The position numbers were made by a program, and so were the translations under genes. Below the pieces are notes generated by a model. The model had not been told where the DNA came from. It was given only the letters and a program-made list of their open reading frames with translations, and searched no databases. Positions 1-9,131 of a DNA stretch of 64,000 nucleotides are shown here, piece after piece. Origin of the DNA: Streptomyces barringtoniae (GTDB lineage: Bacteria > Actinomycetota > Actinomycetes > Streptomycetales > Streptomycetaceae); the NCBI RefSeq assembly GCF_020819595.1, contig NZ_JAJHNP010000001.1, positions 494,358 through 558,357 of the forward strand, given 5' to 3'. Within the stretch, counting starts at the first letter, position 1. Each line of letters begins with the position of its first letter.

Positions 1-1125
1 GCGCACGGCGGCGAGCTGCTCCTCGGGGTTCGGGTGCGAGCCGTCCACCACGTGCAGGATCAGGTCGGAGTCGCCGACCTCCTCCATGGTGGAGCGGAAC
101 GCCTCGACCAGGTGGTGCGGCAGGTGCCGGACGAAGCCGACGGTGTCCGCCAGCGTGTACAGCCGGCCGCTCGGGGTCTCCGCCCGGCGGACGGTCGGGT
201 CCAGGGTCGCGAACAGGGCGTTCTCGACCAGGACGCCTGCGCCCGTGAGGCGGTTGAGCAGGGAGGACTTGCCGGCGTTGGTGTAGCCCGCGATGGCGAC
301 GGACGGCACCTTGTTGCGCCGGCGCTCCTGGCGCTTGATCTCGCGGCCGGTCTTCATGTCCGCGATCTCCCGGCGCATCTTCGCCATCTTCTCGCGGATC
401 CGTCGCCGGTCCGTCTCGATCTTGGTCTCACCGGGGCCACGCGTGGCGAGACCGCCGCGACCGCCACCCATCTGCCGGGACAGCGACTGACCCCAGCCGC
501 GGAGCCTCGGCAGCATGTACTGCATCTGCGCGAGCGCAACCTGCGCCTTGCCCTCTCGGGACTTGGCGTGCTGGGCGAAGATGTCCAGGATCAGGGCCGT
601 ACGGTCGATGACCTTGACCTTGACGACGTCCTCCAGCTGGATCAGCTGGCCGGGGCTCAGCTCACCGTCGCAGATGACCGTGTCGGCGCCCGTTTCGAGG
701 ACGATGTCGCGCAGCTCCAGGGCCTTGCCGGAGCCGATGTAGGTGGCCGCGTCGGGCTTGTCGCGGCGCTGGATCACGCCGTCGAGCACGAGCGCGCCCG
801 CGGTCTCCGCGAGGGCGGCCAGCTCCGCGAGCGAGTTGTCGGCGTCCTGAGCGGTGCCGGTGGTCCACACGCCGACGAGCACGACCCGCTCCAGGCGGAG
901 CTGTCGGTACTCGACCTCGGTGACGTCCTCCAGCTCGGTGGACAGACCCGCCACACGGCGCAGGGCCGCGCGCTCGGAGCGGTCGAACTGGTCGCCGTCC
1001 CGCTCGCCGTCGATCTCGTGGCTCCAGGCGACGTCCTCTTCCATCAGGGCATCGGCCCGAAGACCCTCGGGAAAGTCGTACGCGAGGCGCTTGGTGTCCT
1101 GGGAAGGGGAAGAAGAGGAGGTCAT
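1..1125 (-). CDS. hflX: GTPase HflX (partial, C-terminus outside window)
   Basis: HflX is a ribosome-associated GTPase that splits or rescues stalled 70S ribosomes in the cytoplasm. The 375 visible residues hold the N-terminal HflX domain (glycine-rich GGGRGGLATRGPGETKIE near residue 220) and the start of the G domain: the G1 loop GYTNAGKSSLLNRL and the G3 motif DTVGFVRHLP. The reading frame runs off the left edge soon after the G3 region, so the rest of the G domain and the C-terminus are missing from view. The ATG at 1125 has AAGGA four bases upstream. It is the last gene of a minus-strand group (rshA, M1 peptidase, hflX) but has its own 166-base upstream gap, so operon membership is uncertain. 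Confidence 0.95.
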   Translation of the reverse strand, partial: MTSSSSPSQDTKRLAYDFPEGLRADALMEEDVAWSHEIDGERDGDQFDRSERAALRRVAGLSTELEDVTEVEYRQLRLERVVLVGVWTTGTAQDADNSLAELAALAETAGALVLDGVIQRRDKPDAATYIGSGKALELRDIVLETGADTVICDGELSPGQLIQLEDVVKVKVIDRTALILDIFAQHAKSREGKAQVALAQMQYMLPRLRGWGQSLSRQMGGGRGGLATRGPGETKIETDRRRIREKMAKMRREIADMKTGREIKRQERRRNKVPSVAIAGYTNAGKSSLLNRLTGAGVLVENALFATLDPTVRRAETPSGRLYTLADTVGFVRHLPHHLVEAFRSTMEEVGDSDLILHVVDGSHPNPEEQLAAVR

Positions 1126-1291
1126 TGGATCCTTACGTCGATGGGATGCCTTTACGGCGTCGGTGGGGGCGGTCCTGCGGGACCGCTCATCGGGTCAATC
1201 GGGTCAACGTACGAGTACCCCGGGAAATTCCGTGCCCCGGCTCGCGCCGACCCGATGATGGTCGCACGAGGCGGCCCGTCTCGTCACCGTG

Positions 1292-2860
1292 TTATCGCGC
1301 GCTCCGCTTTGCCTTGTGCCCGGCGGACTTGTCCGGTGCCAGCTGCTTCCAGTCGGGGTGGCCGGGCATCGGCGGGGTCTTCTCGCCGTACAGCCAGCCG
1401 TTGAAGAAGCCGCTCAGGTCCTGGCCGGAGACCGCCGAGGCCAGCTGGACGTAGTCGGCGGTGGAGGCGGTGGAGTCCCGGTGTTCGCGGACCCAGGTCC
1501 GCTCCAGCTGCTCGAAGGCCGGCCGTCCGATCTTCTGGCGCAGGGCGTAGAGGACGAGCGCGGCGCCGTCGTACACGTTGGGCCGGAAGATGCTGATCTT
1601 CTGCTCGGGGGCGGGCGGCTTGGGCCGGGCGGGCGGGCCACCGGCCTCGCGCCAGCGGTCGGAGGCGCCGTAGGCGGCCTTCATCCGGTCCTCCATGGAG
1701 CGGTGCGCGGTCTCCTCGGCGTACAGCGCCTCGTACCAGGAGGCATGCCCCTCGTTCAGCCAGACGTCGGACCAGCTGCGCGGGCTGACGCTGTCGCCGA
1801 ACCACTGGTGGGACAGCTCGTGCACCATGATCGACTCGACGTACCACTTGGGGTAGGCGGGCTCGGTGAACAGGTTCTTCTCGAAGAGGGAGAGGGTCTG
1901 CGTCTCCAGTTCGAACCCGGTGGAGGCCTGTGCCATGAGCACGCCGTACGTCTCGAGGGGGAACTTCCCGACCTTGCTCTCCATCCAGGCGATCTGGCCG
2001 GGCGTCTTGGCGAGCCAGGGTTCGAGGGCCTTGGCGTCGGCGCGGGGCACGACGTCGCGCATCGGCAGCCCGTGCGGTCCCTCGCGGTGCAGCACCGCGG
2101 ACCGGCCGATGGACACCTGGGCGAGTTCGGTGGCCATGGGGTGCTGGGTGCGGAAGGTCCAGGTGGTGCTGCGGGCGGCCCGGTCCGCTCCGGCGGGCAG
2201 ACCGTTGGCGACGACGGTGTAGCCGTTCGGGGCGGTGATGTGGAAGGTGAACATCGCCTTGTCGGACGGGTGGTCGTTGCAGGGAAAGACCAGGTGGGCC
2301 GCGTCGGCCTGGTTGGCCATGGCGAGGCCGTCGGAGGTGCGCACCCAGCCGCCGTCCTGGTCCTTGGCGAAGACGGGATCGCTGGTGTGCTTCACGGTGA
2401 TCCTGGTCCAGCTGCCCTGCGCGAGGCCGTGTTGCGGCGTGACGACCAGGTCCTCGCCGGCGCTGGTGAAGGCCGCGGGATGCCCGTCGACCTCGACGGA
2501 CTGCACGGTGCCGTGCGCGAAGTCGAGGTTGATCCGGTCCAGGTCGGCGGTGGTCCGGGCGTCGATGGTGGTGACGGCCTGGAGCGGCTTGTCGTTGGTG
2601 CCGGGATAGGTGAAGGACAGGTCGTACGACGCCACGTCGTAGCCCGGGTTGCCCAGGTACGGGTAGAGCCGGTCGCCGACGCCGAGGGGCTCGGCCGGGG
2701 CCGTCGCGGCGAGGAGGCAGACGGAGACGGCGGAGGCGAGCAGGGCCGCCTTCCGGTGCCGGGAGACCCGTGGCTGGGTCCGGGGTGTCCCGGACCGGGT
2801 CCTTGACCGGGTCCGGGACTCGGAGGAGGCGCGGAGGCCGACGCGGGGGGTGAGCAGCAT
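1292..2860 (-). CDS. Secreted M1-family zinc metallopeptidase
   Basis: A 522-residue aminopeptidase-type protein of the gluzincin M1 family, expected to trim peptides outside the cell. The zinc site is plain: HELSH near residue 346, then exactly 18 residues to the glutamate of LNEGHASW. The exopeptidase motif that is GxMEN in most members reads GFELE about 30 residues before it, as in other actinobacterial secreted forms. The N-terminus has an arginine-rich stretch of about 35 residues, then a hydrophobic segment ending ATAPA, which looks like a Sec signal peptide with an unusually long n-region. The true start could be downstream, but no good alternative codon with a ribosome site is visible. 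Its upstream region is the minisatellite described separately. Confidence 0.88.
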   Translation of the reverse strand: MLLTPRVGLRASSESRTRSRTRSGTPRTQPRVSRHRKAALLASAVSVCLLAATAPAEPLGVGDRLYPYLGNPGYDVASYDLSFTYPGTNDKPLQAVTTIDARTTADLDRINLDFAHGTVQSVEVDGHPAAFTSAGEDLVVTPQHGLAQGSWTRITVKHTSDPVFAKDQDGGWVRTSDGLAMANQADAAHLVFPCNDHPSDKAMFTFHITAPNGYTVVANGLPAGADRAARSTTWTFRTQHPMATELAQVSIGRSAVLHREGPHGLPMRDVVPRADAKALEPWLAKTPGQIAWMESKVGKFPLETYGVLMAQASTGFELETQTLSLFEKNLFTEPAYPKWYVESIMVHELSHQWFGDSVSPRSWSDVWLNEGHASWYEALYAEETAHRSMEDRMKAAYGASDRWREAGGPPARPKPPAPEQKISIFRPNVYDGAALVLYALRQKIGRPAFEQLERTWVREHRDSTASTADYVQLASAVSGQDLSGFFNGWLYGEKTPPMPGHPDWKQLAPDKSAGHKAKRSAR

Positions 2861-2984
2861 GGACCACCGCTACCAGTGCGTTCCCGTGCTGCGACGGCGA
2901 CTCGCGCCCGGCCCACCCGATCGGGTTCGGTTCCGAGGTCCTTCTGATCCAAGCCGCCCCCGCCGAGCGCCGGCGCCTCTCGGT

Positions 2985-3695
2985 CGTGTACGCCGCTCCC
3001 CAGCCGTGTCCGGGCCTCCTCGGCCCTTGCCCTGGCTCCTCGACCCTGCCCGGGGCTCCCCAGCCGTGTCCGTGGCTCCTCGGCCGTGCCCGGCGCCCCT
3101 CAGCCCTGCCCGAGGCTCCCCTCAGCCCTGCCCGGGTCCTCGGCCGTGCCCGGCGCTCCCAAGCCTGCCCGCTCCTTGGCCGTGTCCGGGGCTCCTCGGC
3201 CCTGCCCGGCACCCCTCAGCCCTGCCCGAGGCTGCCCTCAGCCCTGCCGGGGGCTCCCCTCGGCCGTGCCTGGCGCTCCTCAGCACCTGCCCGGCGCTCC
3301 CAAGCCCGGCGCTCCTCAGCGTGCCCGGCGCCCCTCAGTCCTGCCCGGGGCTCCTCGGCCGTGCCGACGCTCCCAACCCTGCCCGCTCCTCGGCCGTGCC
3401 TGGGGCTCCTCCGCCCTGCCCGGCGCTCCCCGGCCGTGCCCGGCGCTCCCAAGCCCGGCGCTCCTCAGCGTGCCCGGCGCCCCTTAGCCCTGCCCGGGGC
3501 TCCTCGGCCGTGCCCAGCACTCCCCAGCCCTGCCCGGCACTCCCCAGCCTCCCCCGCTCCTCGGCCGTGCCCAGCACTCCCCAGCCCTGCCCAGCGCTCC
3601 CCGGCCGTTGCCCGGGCTCCTCGGCCGTGCCCCGCGCTCCCAAGCCTGCCCGGCGCTCCTCAGCGTGCCCGGCGCTCCCCCTCGCTTCCCGGGAC
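2985..3695. repeat. GC-rich minisatellite, about 20-base unit, roughly 35 degenerate copies
   Basis: The 836 bases between the M1 peptidase and rshA are mostly one degenerate tandem array. The clearest units, around 3520-3570, read CAGCCCTGCCCGGCACTCCC; elsewhere the unit varies as C(A/G)GCC(C/G)TGCCCGG(C)(G/A)CTCC(C/T). A 20-base period is not a multiple of three, so the open frames crossing it (rich in Pro, Ala, Leu, Arg) come from composition, not from a gene. On the minus strand each unit has three GGG runs with short gaps, so it can in principle form G-quadruplexes, and it lies where read-through RNA from rshA would pass. Bases 2861-2984 outside the array show nothing recognisable. Confidence 0.85.
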
Positions 3696-3696
3696 C

Positions 3697-5937
3697 TCAG
3701 GTGGCCGGGGCCTGGTGCTGGGCGCGGGCCACGTCGTACACGCCCGGGACGTCCCGCATGGCGCGCATCAGGGCCGGGAGGCGGGCCGCGTCGGGGAGCA
3801 GGAGGGTGTACGTGTGGCGTACCCGCTGCTGGGTGGGCGGTTCCACGGTCGCCGAGACGATGTCGACGCCCGCCGAGGAGATCGCCTCGGTGAGGTCGGC
3901 GAGCAGATGGGGGCGGCCGAACGATTCAGCGACCAGGGTGACCCGGCACTCGGTGGTGTCCCCCCAGCGCACGCCGATCTCCACGCGCCCCCTGCTCTTC
4001 ATGTGCGCCACCGCGGCGCACTCCACCCGGTGGACGGTGACCACTCCGCCGCGTACCGCGAAGCCGGTGATCTCGTCGGGCGGCACGGGCGTACAGCACC
4101 GGGCGAGCCGTACGGAGGCCCCTGGCCGGTCCGCGAGGACGTCGGCGCCGCGGGACCGGGCCGCGGAGCCGCCCTCGGCGGATGCCGCGTCCGCCGGGTG
4201 GGGTGCGGCGGTACCTGGGGCCGGGTCGGCGCGCCGCGCGGGGGCGGTGCCCTCGGCGGCTTCGGCGCGGGTGCCCGTCATGTCGTCCGTGCCGGTGCCG
4301 CCGCCGGGGTGCGTCGCCAGCCAGCGCTGGATGGCGATGCGGGCGGCCGGGGTGTGGGCGTGCTCCAGCCATTCGCGGGAGGGCTCGGAGGCCGGGTCCT
4401 GGCCCATGAGGAGCTGGACGGTGTCGCCGTCCTTCAGGACGGTGCTGAGGGTGGCCAGGCGGCCGTTGACGCGGGCGCCGATGCAGGCGTGCGCGTCCTC
4501 GCCGTACTGGGCGTACGCGGCGTCCACGCACGTGGCGCCCTCGGGCAGGCCGAGCGTGCCGCCGTCGGGGCGGAAGACGGTGATCTCGCGGTCCTGGGCC
4601 AGGTCCTCGCGCAGGGTCGACCAGAAGGTGTCGGGGTCGGGGGCGGCCTGCTGCCAGTCGAGGAGCCGGGAGAGCCAGCCGGGACGGGTGGGGTCGGCAC
4701 GCTCACCGTCGGCGGGGGCGTCGGAGGTGGAGGTGTCGGAGGCGGGGGCGTAGGGGTTGCCGAGGGCGACGACGCCGGCTTCGGCGACCTTGTGCATCTG
4801 GTGGGTGCGGATGAGGACTTCGACGACCTGGCCGTCGGAGCGGGCGACGGCGGTGTGCAGCGACTGGTACAGGTTGAACTTCGGTACGGCGATGAAGTCC
4901 TTGAACTCCGAGACGACCGGCGTCATACAGGTGTGGAGTTCGCCGAGGACGCCGTAACAGTCGGCGTCCTCGTTCACCAGCACCAGCAGGCGGCCGAAGT
5001 CGGTGCCGCGCAGCCGTCCGCGTTTGCGGGCCACGCGGTGCACGGAGACGAAGTGCCGGGGCCGGATGAGGACTTCGGCCTGGATGCCGGCCTCGCGCAG
5101 CACCCCGCGCATCTCGTCGGCGACCTCGGCGAGGGGGTCGTCGGAGCGGGCGGCGTTCCACGCGATGAGTTCGCGTGTGTGCTCGTACTCCTCGGGGTGC
5201 AGGATGGCGAAGACCAGGTCCTCCATCTCGGTCTTCAGGGCCTGCACGCCGAGGCGTTCGGCGAGCGGGATGAGGACGTCGCGGGTGACCTTGGCGATCC
5301 GCGCCTGCTTCTCCGGGCGCATCACGCCGAGCGTGCGCATGTTGTGCAGACGGTCGGCGAGTTTGATCGACATCACGCGCACGTCGCTGCCGGTGGCGAC
5401 GAGCATCTTGCGGAAGGTCTCCGGTTCGGCGGCGGCTCCGTAGTCGACCTTCTCCAGTTTCGTGACGCCGTCGACCAGATAACGAACCTCCTCACCGAAC
5501 TGTTCCCGCACCTGATCAAGCGTCACATCGGTGTCCTCGACGGTGTCGTGCAGCAGGGAAGCCGTCAAGGTCGTGGTCTCGGCGCCGAGTTCGGCGAGGA
5601 TCAGGGTCACGGCGAGCGGATGGGTGATGTACGGCTCGCCGCTCTTGCGCATCTGGCCGCGGTGCGAGGACTCCGCGAGGACGTAGGCGCGGCGCAGCGG
5701 ATCGAGGTCCGCGTCGGGGTGATGGGCGCGGTGCGCCTCCACGACATGGCCGATGGCGTCGGGCAGCTTGCCGCGAACGGCGGAGCCGAGCAGCGCGGCC
5801 CGGCCGAGCCTGCGCAGGTCGATCCGGGCCCGGGACTTCCTGCGGTCCGACCTGGGCACCGCGGGGGCGGTCGCCGCCGCGGACGCCGTGGGCGCTACCG
5901 GGCCAGGGGTCGCAGGGTTCGTGGCCTCCGCACTCAT
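3697..5937 (-). CDS. rshA: RelA/SpoT-homologue protein (RshA type)
   Basis: A 746-residue member of the long RSH family, which makes and degrades (p)ppGpp in the stringent response. Domain order: HD hydrolase (HDTVEDT near residue 130, ADRLHNMRTL near 195), synthetase-like domain (RPRHFVSVHRV, FKDFIAVPKFNLYQSLHT), TGS (ITVFRPDGGTLGLPEGAT) and a C-terminal ACT domain. The HD residues look intact, while the synthetase domain has several changes from the usual motifs (see findings). A low-complexity Ala/Gly/Pro insert separates TGS and ACT. The ATG at 5937 is preferred over a GTG two codons earlier because GGAGG lies five bases before it. Streptomyces usually also has a separate RelA; this paralogue matches the one beside dapF. 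Its 3' end abuts the minisatellite. Confidence 0.9.
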   Translation of the reverse strand: MSAEATNPATPGPVAPTASAAATAPAVPRSDRRKSRARIDLRRLGRAALLGSAVRGKLPDAIGHVVEAHRAHHPDADLDPLRRAYVLAESSHRGQMRKSGEPYITHPLAVTLILAELGAETTTLTASLLHDTVEDTDVTLDQVREQFGEEVRYLVDGVTKLEKVDYGAAAEPETFRKMLVATGSDVRVMSIKLADRLHNMRTLGVMRPEKQARIAKVTRDVLIPLAERLGVQALKTEMEDLVFAILHPEEYEHTRELIAWNAARSDDPLAEVADEMRGVLREAGIQAEVLIRPRHFVSVHRVARKRGRLRGTDFGRLLVLVNEDADCYGVLGELHTCMTPVVSEFKDFIAVPKFNLYQSLHTAVARSDGQVVEVLIRTHQMHKVAEAGVVALGNPYAPASDTSTSDAPADGERADPTRPGWLSRLLDWQQAAPDPDTFWSTLREDLAQDREITVFRPDGGTLGLPEGATCVDAAYAQYGEDAHACIGARVNGRLATLSTVLKDGDTVQLLMGQDPASEPSREWLEHAHTPAARIAIQRWLATHPGGGTGTDDMTGTRAEAAEGTAPARRADPAPGTAAPHPADAASAEGGSAARSRGADVLADRPGASVRLARCCTPVPPDEITGFAVRGGVVTVHRVECAAVAHMKSRGRVEIGVRWGDTTECRVTLVAESFGRPHLLADLTEAISSAGVDIVSATVEPPTQQRVRHTYTLLLPDAARLPALMRAMRDVPGVYDVARAQHQAPAT

Positions 5938-6219
5938 GGGCACCTCCGGCTCGTGGACCGGCGGACGGGGCCCCAGGGCGTACGCGGCTCAGGGATGGCG
6001 ACGTTCCCCCGTCCGTGCCGGTGCTTGATGCTATCGAGCCCACCACGTGCGACCGACCGCCTCTCGCCGAGCGTGAAACGGATCACCCATTCGAGCGACG
6101 AAAAAGAGGTTTAGCGTTTGCGCCAACTGCCCCGGAAACGTCCGAGGCTTCGAACGCCCCTGGCACCGGAAACCGCTGATCCGGGAGCCGCGGGGCGTCC
6201 TCCTCACGGTGACACGGCG

Positions 6220-7095
6220 TCAGCGGAGGGCGTTTTCCAGCCATTCGCCGTCGATCTCGCCCTCGGCGACGATCACGGCGGGTCCGGTCATCTCGATCTG
6301 GCCGTCGGGCCGCTCGGTGATGACCAGACGGCCGCCGGGCAGGTCGACGGTGTACGTGGCCGGGGTTCCGGTGACGGCCGGGTCGGCGCCGTCGCGCCGG
6401 GCGGCGGCCACGGCAACGGCACACGCGCCCGTACCGCACGAGCGGGTCTCGCCGGAGCCGCGCTCGTGCACGCGCATGGCGACGTGACGGGGGCCCCGGT
6501 CGACGACGAACTCGACGTTGACCCCGTCGGGGTAGGCGGCGGCCGGGCTGAACGGCGGCGGGTCGTACAGGTTGCCGGCCTGCGCGAGGTCGTCGACGAA
6601 GGCGACCGCGTGCGGGTTGCCCATGTTCACGTTGCGGGCGGGCCAGCTGTGCTCACCGACGCTCACCGTGACCTCGCCCTCCGGCAGGCGGGCGCGGCCC
6701 ATGCCGGCGGTGATGTCCCCGTCCTTCGCGATGTGGACGGTCTTCACGCCCGCGCGCGTGGCGATCGCGAGGTCGCCCTCGCCCACATGTCCGGCGTGCT
6801 GGAGGTAGCGCGCGAACACACGGACTCCGTTGCCGCACATCTCGGCGACCGAGCCGTCGCCGTTGCGGTAGTCCATGAACCACTCGGCCTCGGCCGCCAT
6901 CGATGCGGCCTCGGGGTGGGCGGCGGAGCGCACGACGTGCAGCACCCCGTCGCCGCCGATGCCGGCCCGGCGGTCGCACAGGGCGGCGACGGCGGCCGGG
7001 CTCAGGTCGAGAGCGTTCTCCGGGTCCGGGACGATCACGAAGTCGTTCTCGGTGCCGTGACCCTTGAGGAAGGGGATCCGCGTGCGCGTGCTCAT
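6220..7095 (-). CDS. dapF: Diaminopimelate epimerase
   Basis: DapF converts LL- to meso-diaminopimelate in lysine synthesis; Streptomyces uses LL-DAP in its wall and meso-DAP as lysine precursor. The 291-residue protein has the two catalytic cysteines in their signature contexts: AEMCGNGVR (Cys87) and ETRSCGTGACA (Cys220). It starts KGHGTENDFV, also typical. The purine-rich GAGGA sits directly against the ATG, leaving almost no spacer, so the exact start is a little uncertain, though family length fits. It stands alone between rshA and a membrane protein. The 276-base and 130-base flanks hold no further gene. Confidence 0.96.
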   Translation of the reverse strand: MSTRTRIPFLKGHGTENDFVIVPDPENALDLSPAAVAALCDRRAGIGGDGVLHVVRSAAHPEAASMAAEAEWFMDYRNGDGSVAEMCGNGVRVFARYLQHAGHVGEGDLAIATRAGVKTVHIAKDGDITAGMGRARLPEGEVTVSVGEHSWPARNVNMGNPHAVAFVDDLAQAGNLYDPPPFSPAAAYPDGVNVEFVVDRGPRHVAMRVHERGSGETRSCGTGACAVAVAAARRDGADPAVTGTPATYTVDLPGGRLVITERPDGQIEMTGPAVIVAEGEIDGEWLENALR

Positions 7096-7204
7096 TCCTC
7101 GATCGTAAGGGACGGGAGCGCTGCGCCGGGTTCGGCCGATGGGAGGCGGGGGGTGCGGGCGGCGGGTGAGTGCCGGCCGTCCGTGGCCGGTCGCGCGGTT
7201 CCCC

Positions 7205-7224
7205 GCGCCCCTTTCAGGGGGCGC
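7205..7224 (-). terminator. Stem-loop after the repeat-bearing membrane protein gene
   Basis: GCGCCCC and GGGGCGC arms (minus strand) with a six-base loop lie one base past the stop codon at 7226. The stem is followed by GGGGAACCGCGCGAC, a sequence very common after Streptomyces genes. There is no U tract, as is usual for terminators in this genus. Confidence 0.6.
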
Positions 7225-7225
7225 T

Positions 7226-7903
7226 TCAGCGGAGCCTGGCCACGCGCCAGACCGCGAGGACCGCGACCACGGCCACCAGGAGCACGTATCCGAGTACGAC
7301 CCGCCAGTCCGGGCGGCGGCCCGAGCCGCGGGCCGGCAGGCCGGGCCAGGTGTAGCCCACGCGGCGGGCGGCCATCATGCCCCAGCCGGCGGCGCAGGAG
7401 CAGATCAGCAGGCCGAGCATGGCGATGACGGCGCCGCTGTCGCCGAAGTCGAAGGCGAGCGGGAAGGCGAACATCAGGGAGCCGACGGCGGACAGGCCCA
7501 CGATGGGAGCGAGCTGCCAGAGGCGCAGCCTGCGCTGCGGGCGCAGCTCGACCTCGACCTCCGGACCGCCGGGGTACATCTCCTCCGGCTCCGGCCCGTC
7601 GTCGGTCACACCGTCCGGCGTCTCGTCGAGGTCGTCGTCTGTCAGCCGGTCGTCGATGAGGCCGTCGTCGGTCAGCCGGTCCGCAGCGAGACGGTCGTCG
7701 GCGAGCCGGTCCGCAACGAGCCGGTCCTCGGGATGGCGGCTCTCGGGCAGCAGGGGGTCGGCCAGACGGTCCAGGCGGCCTTCGGTCAGCCGGTCCCCAC
7801 CCGGGCAGTCGTCGGTCAGACGGTCGCCACGCGGGTCCGGTTCGTCACCGGCGGTGGTGACGTGTTCGGCACTTTGTGCGGTGTCGCGAGGGCCGGCCTC
7901 CAT
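7226..7903 (-). CDS. Hypothetical membrane protein with acidic DRL-repeat N-terminus
   Basis: No family recognised. The 225-residue protein has two parts. Residues about 27-80 are a run of short Asp-Arg-Leu units (DRLTDD, DRLADDRLAADRL) followed by an acidic linker. The second half has three hydrophobic segments: WQLAPIVGLSAVGSLMFAFPLAF, then AVIAMLGLLICSCAAGWGMMAA, then a C-terminal VVLGYVLLVAVVAVLAVW, with basic residues at the very end. This suggests a small membrane protein with a charged cytoplasmic tail. The ATG at 7903 has GGGAGGG about nine bases upstream; a TTG at 7921 and a GTG at 7909 are poorer. It lies between dapF and miaA, probably as its own unit. Confidence 0.7.
   Translation of the reverse strand: MEAGPRDTAQSAEHVTTAGDEPDPRGDRLTDDCPGGDRLTEGRLDRLADPLLPESRHPEDRLVADRLADDRLAADRLTDDGLIDDRLTDDDLDETPDGVTDDGPEPEEMYPGGPEVEVELRPQRRLRLWQLAPIVGLSAVGSLMFAFPLAFDFGDSGAVIAMLGLLICSCAAGWGMMAARRVGYTWPGLPARGSGRRPDWRVVLGYVLLVAVVAVLAVWRVARLR
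7650..7825 (-). repeat. In-gene degenerate repeat encoding Asp-Arg-Leu units
   Basis: The bases encoding about nine DRL units recur as variants of a 15-18-base block built on GACCGGCTG or GACCGTCTC plus GACGAC. The copies keep reading frame, so copy-number change would leave the protein open. Confidence 0.6.
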
Positions 7904-8010
7904 CGCCACGCGCCCTCCCAACTAGGCTCCACTTGGTCGATCGAAGCTCGATGATGGCACGGCGCCGGAGGCCTCGATGACCGGCGGCGCATCCCGATGC
8001 CATGACGTGA

Positions 8011-8949
8011 TCAGGCTGTGACCGGTCGTTCGACCAACGCCAGGGCCAGGTGCGGAAGTTCCCCGCGGTCGGCCACGGCCCCACTCAACCAGTGCACCCG
8101 GGGATCGCGCCTGAACCACGAATCCTGACGGCGCGCGAAGCGCTTGGTCGCACGGACGGTCTCGGCCCGCGCTTCCGCTTCGGTGCACTCACCGGCGAGC
8201 ACCGCGAGCACCTGCTGGTAACCCAGCGCACGCGACGCCGTGCGCCCCTCGCGCAACCCCTCCGCCTCCAGTGCGCGCACCTCGTCCACGAGGCCCGCCT
8301 CCCACATCCGGTCGACACGGCGCGCGATCCGTTCGTCCAGTTCCGGCCGGGCCACGTCCACGCCGATCTGGACGGTGTCGTACACGGAGTCGTGGCCCGG
8401 CAGGTTCGCGGTGAAGGGCCGGCCGGTGATCTCGATCACTTCGAGCGCCCGGACGATACGGCGGCCGTTGCTCGGCAGGATCGCGCGGGCGGCCTCCGGG
8501 TCGGCGGCGGCCAGCCGGGCGTGCAGCGCGCCGGAGCCGCGCAGCGCCAGCTCCTCCTCCAGGCGGGCCCGGACGTCGGGGTCGGTGCCGGGGAACTCCA
8601 GGTTGTCGACGGCCCCGCGGACGTACAGGCCGGAGCCGCCGACCAGGATCGGCCAGCGGCCCTCGGCGAGCAGTGCGTCGATCCGGGCGCGGGCCAGCTT
8701 CTGGTACTCGGCGACGGAGGCGGTGACCGTCACGTCCCAGATGTCCAGCAGGTGGTGCGGGATGCCGCCGCGTTCCTCGGGCGTCAGCTTGGCGGTGCCG
8801 ATGTCCATCCCTCGGTACAGCTGCATGGAGTCCGCGTTGACGACCTCCCCGCCGAGCTGCTGGGCCAGGAAGACGCCGAGATCGGACTTTCCGGCCGCGG
8901 TGGGGCCGACGACGGCGATGACGCGGGGGGTGGAGGGTGCACTGCTCAC
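8011..8949 (-). CDS. miaA: tRNA dimethylallyltransferase MiaA
   Basis: MiaA transfers a dimethylallyl group to A37 of tRNAs that read UNN codons; MiaB, encoded 2 kb away, then methylthiolates the product. The 312-residue protein has the P-loop VVGPTAAGKSDLGVFLA at residues about 12-28, the DSMQLYRGMDIGTAK substrate motif, and IPHHLLDIWD, all diagnostic. The GTG start at 8949 fits the family's N-terminus, although the ribosome site (GGTGCG) is weak. It is divergent from the small gene at 9132. Confidence 0.96.
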   Translation of the reverse strand: MSSAPSTPRVIAVVGPTAAGKSDLGVFLAQQLGGEVVNADSMQLYRGMDIGTAKLTPEERGGIPHHLLDIWDVTVTASVAEYQKLARARIDALLAEGRWPILVGGSGLYVRGAVDNLEFPGTDPDVRARLEEELALRGSGALHARLAAADPEAARAILPSNGRRIVRALEVIEITGRPFTANLPGHDSVYDTVQIGVDVARPELDERIARRVDRMWEAGLVDEVRALEAEGLREGRTASRALGYQQVLAVLAGECTEAEARAETVRATKRFARRQDSWFRRDPRVHWLSGAVADRGELPHLALALVERPVTA

Positions 8950-9131
8950 CGCACCAGTCTCGCAAACCCCCTGGCGCCGCCTCGAACGAGTTACGTGACG
9001 GGCGTGGTCCCAGGTCGTTGCCCGTGGCGGATACCGCCATCCGGATCACGGGAGGCGGTGACCCGGGCGGCGCAACCGTACGCACCGGGTAACGCGGGAA
9101 TTCGCCCGCACGAGTACCGTATGGAGTGGAT

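Noticed and set aside
2986..6114. A 1042-codon plus-strand open frame spanning the minisatellite and rshA
   Set aside because: It is open only because of high GC; it runs antisense to rshA, has no ribosome site, and its first part is the 20-base repeat translated in changing frames.
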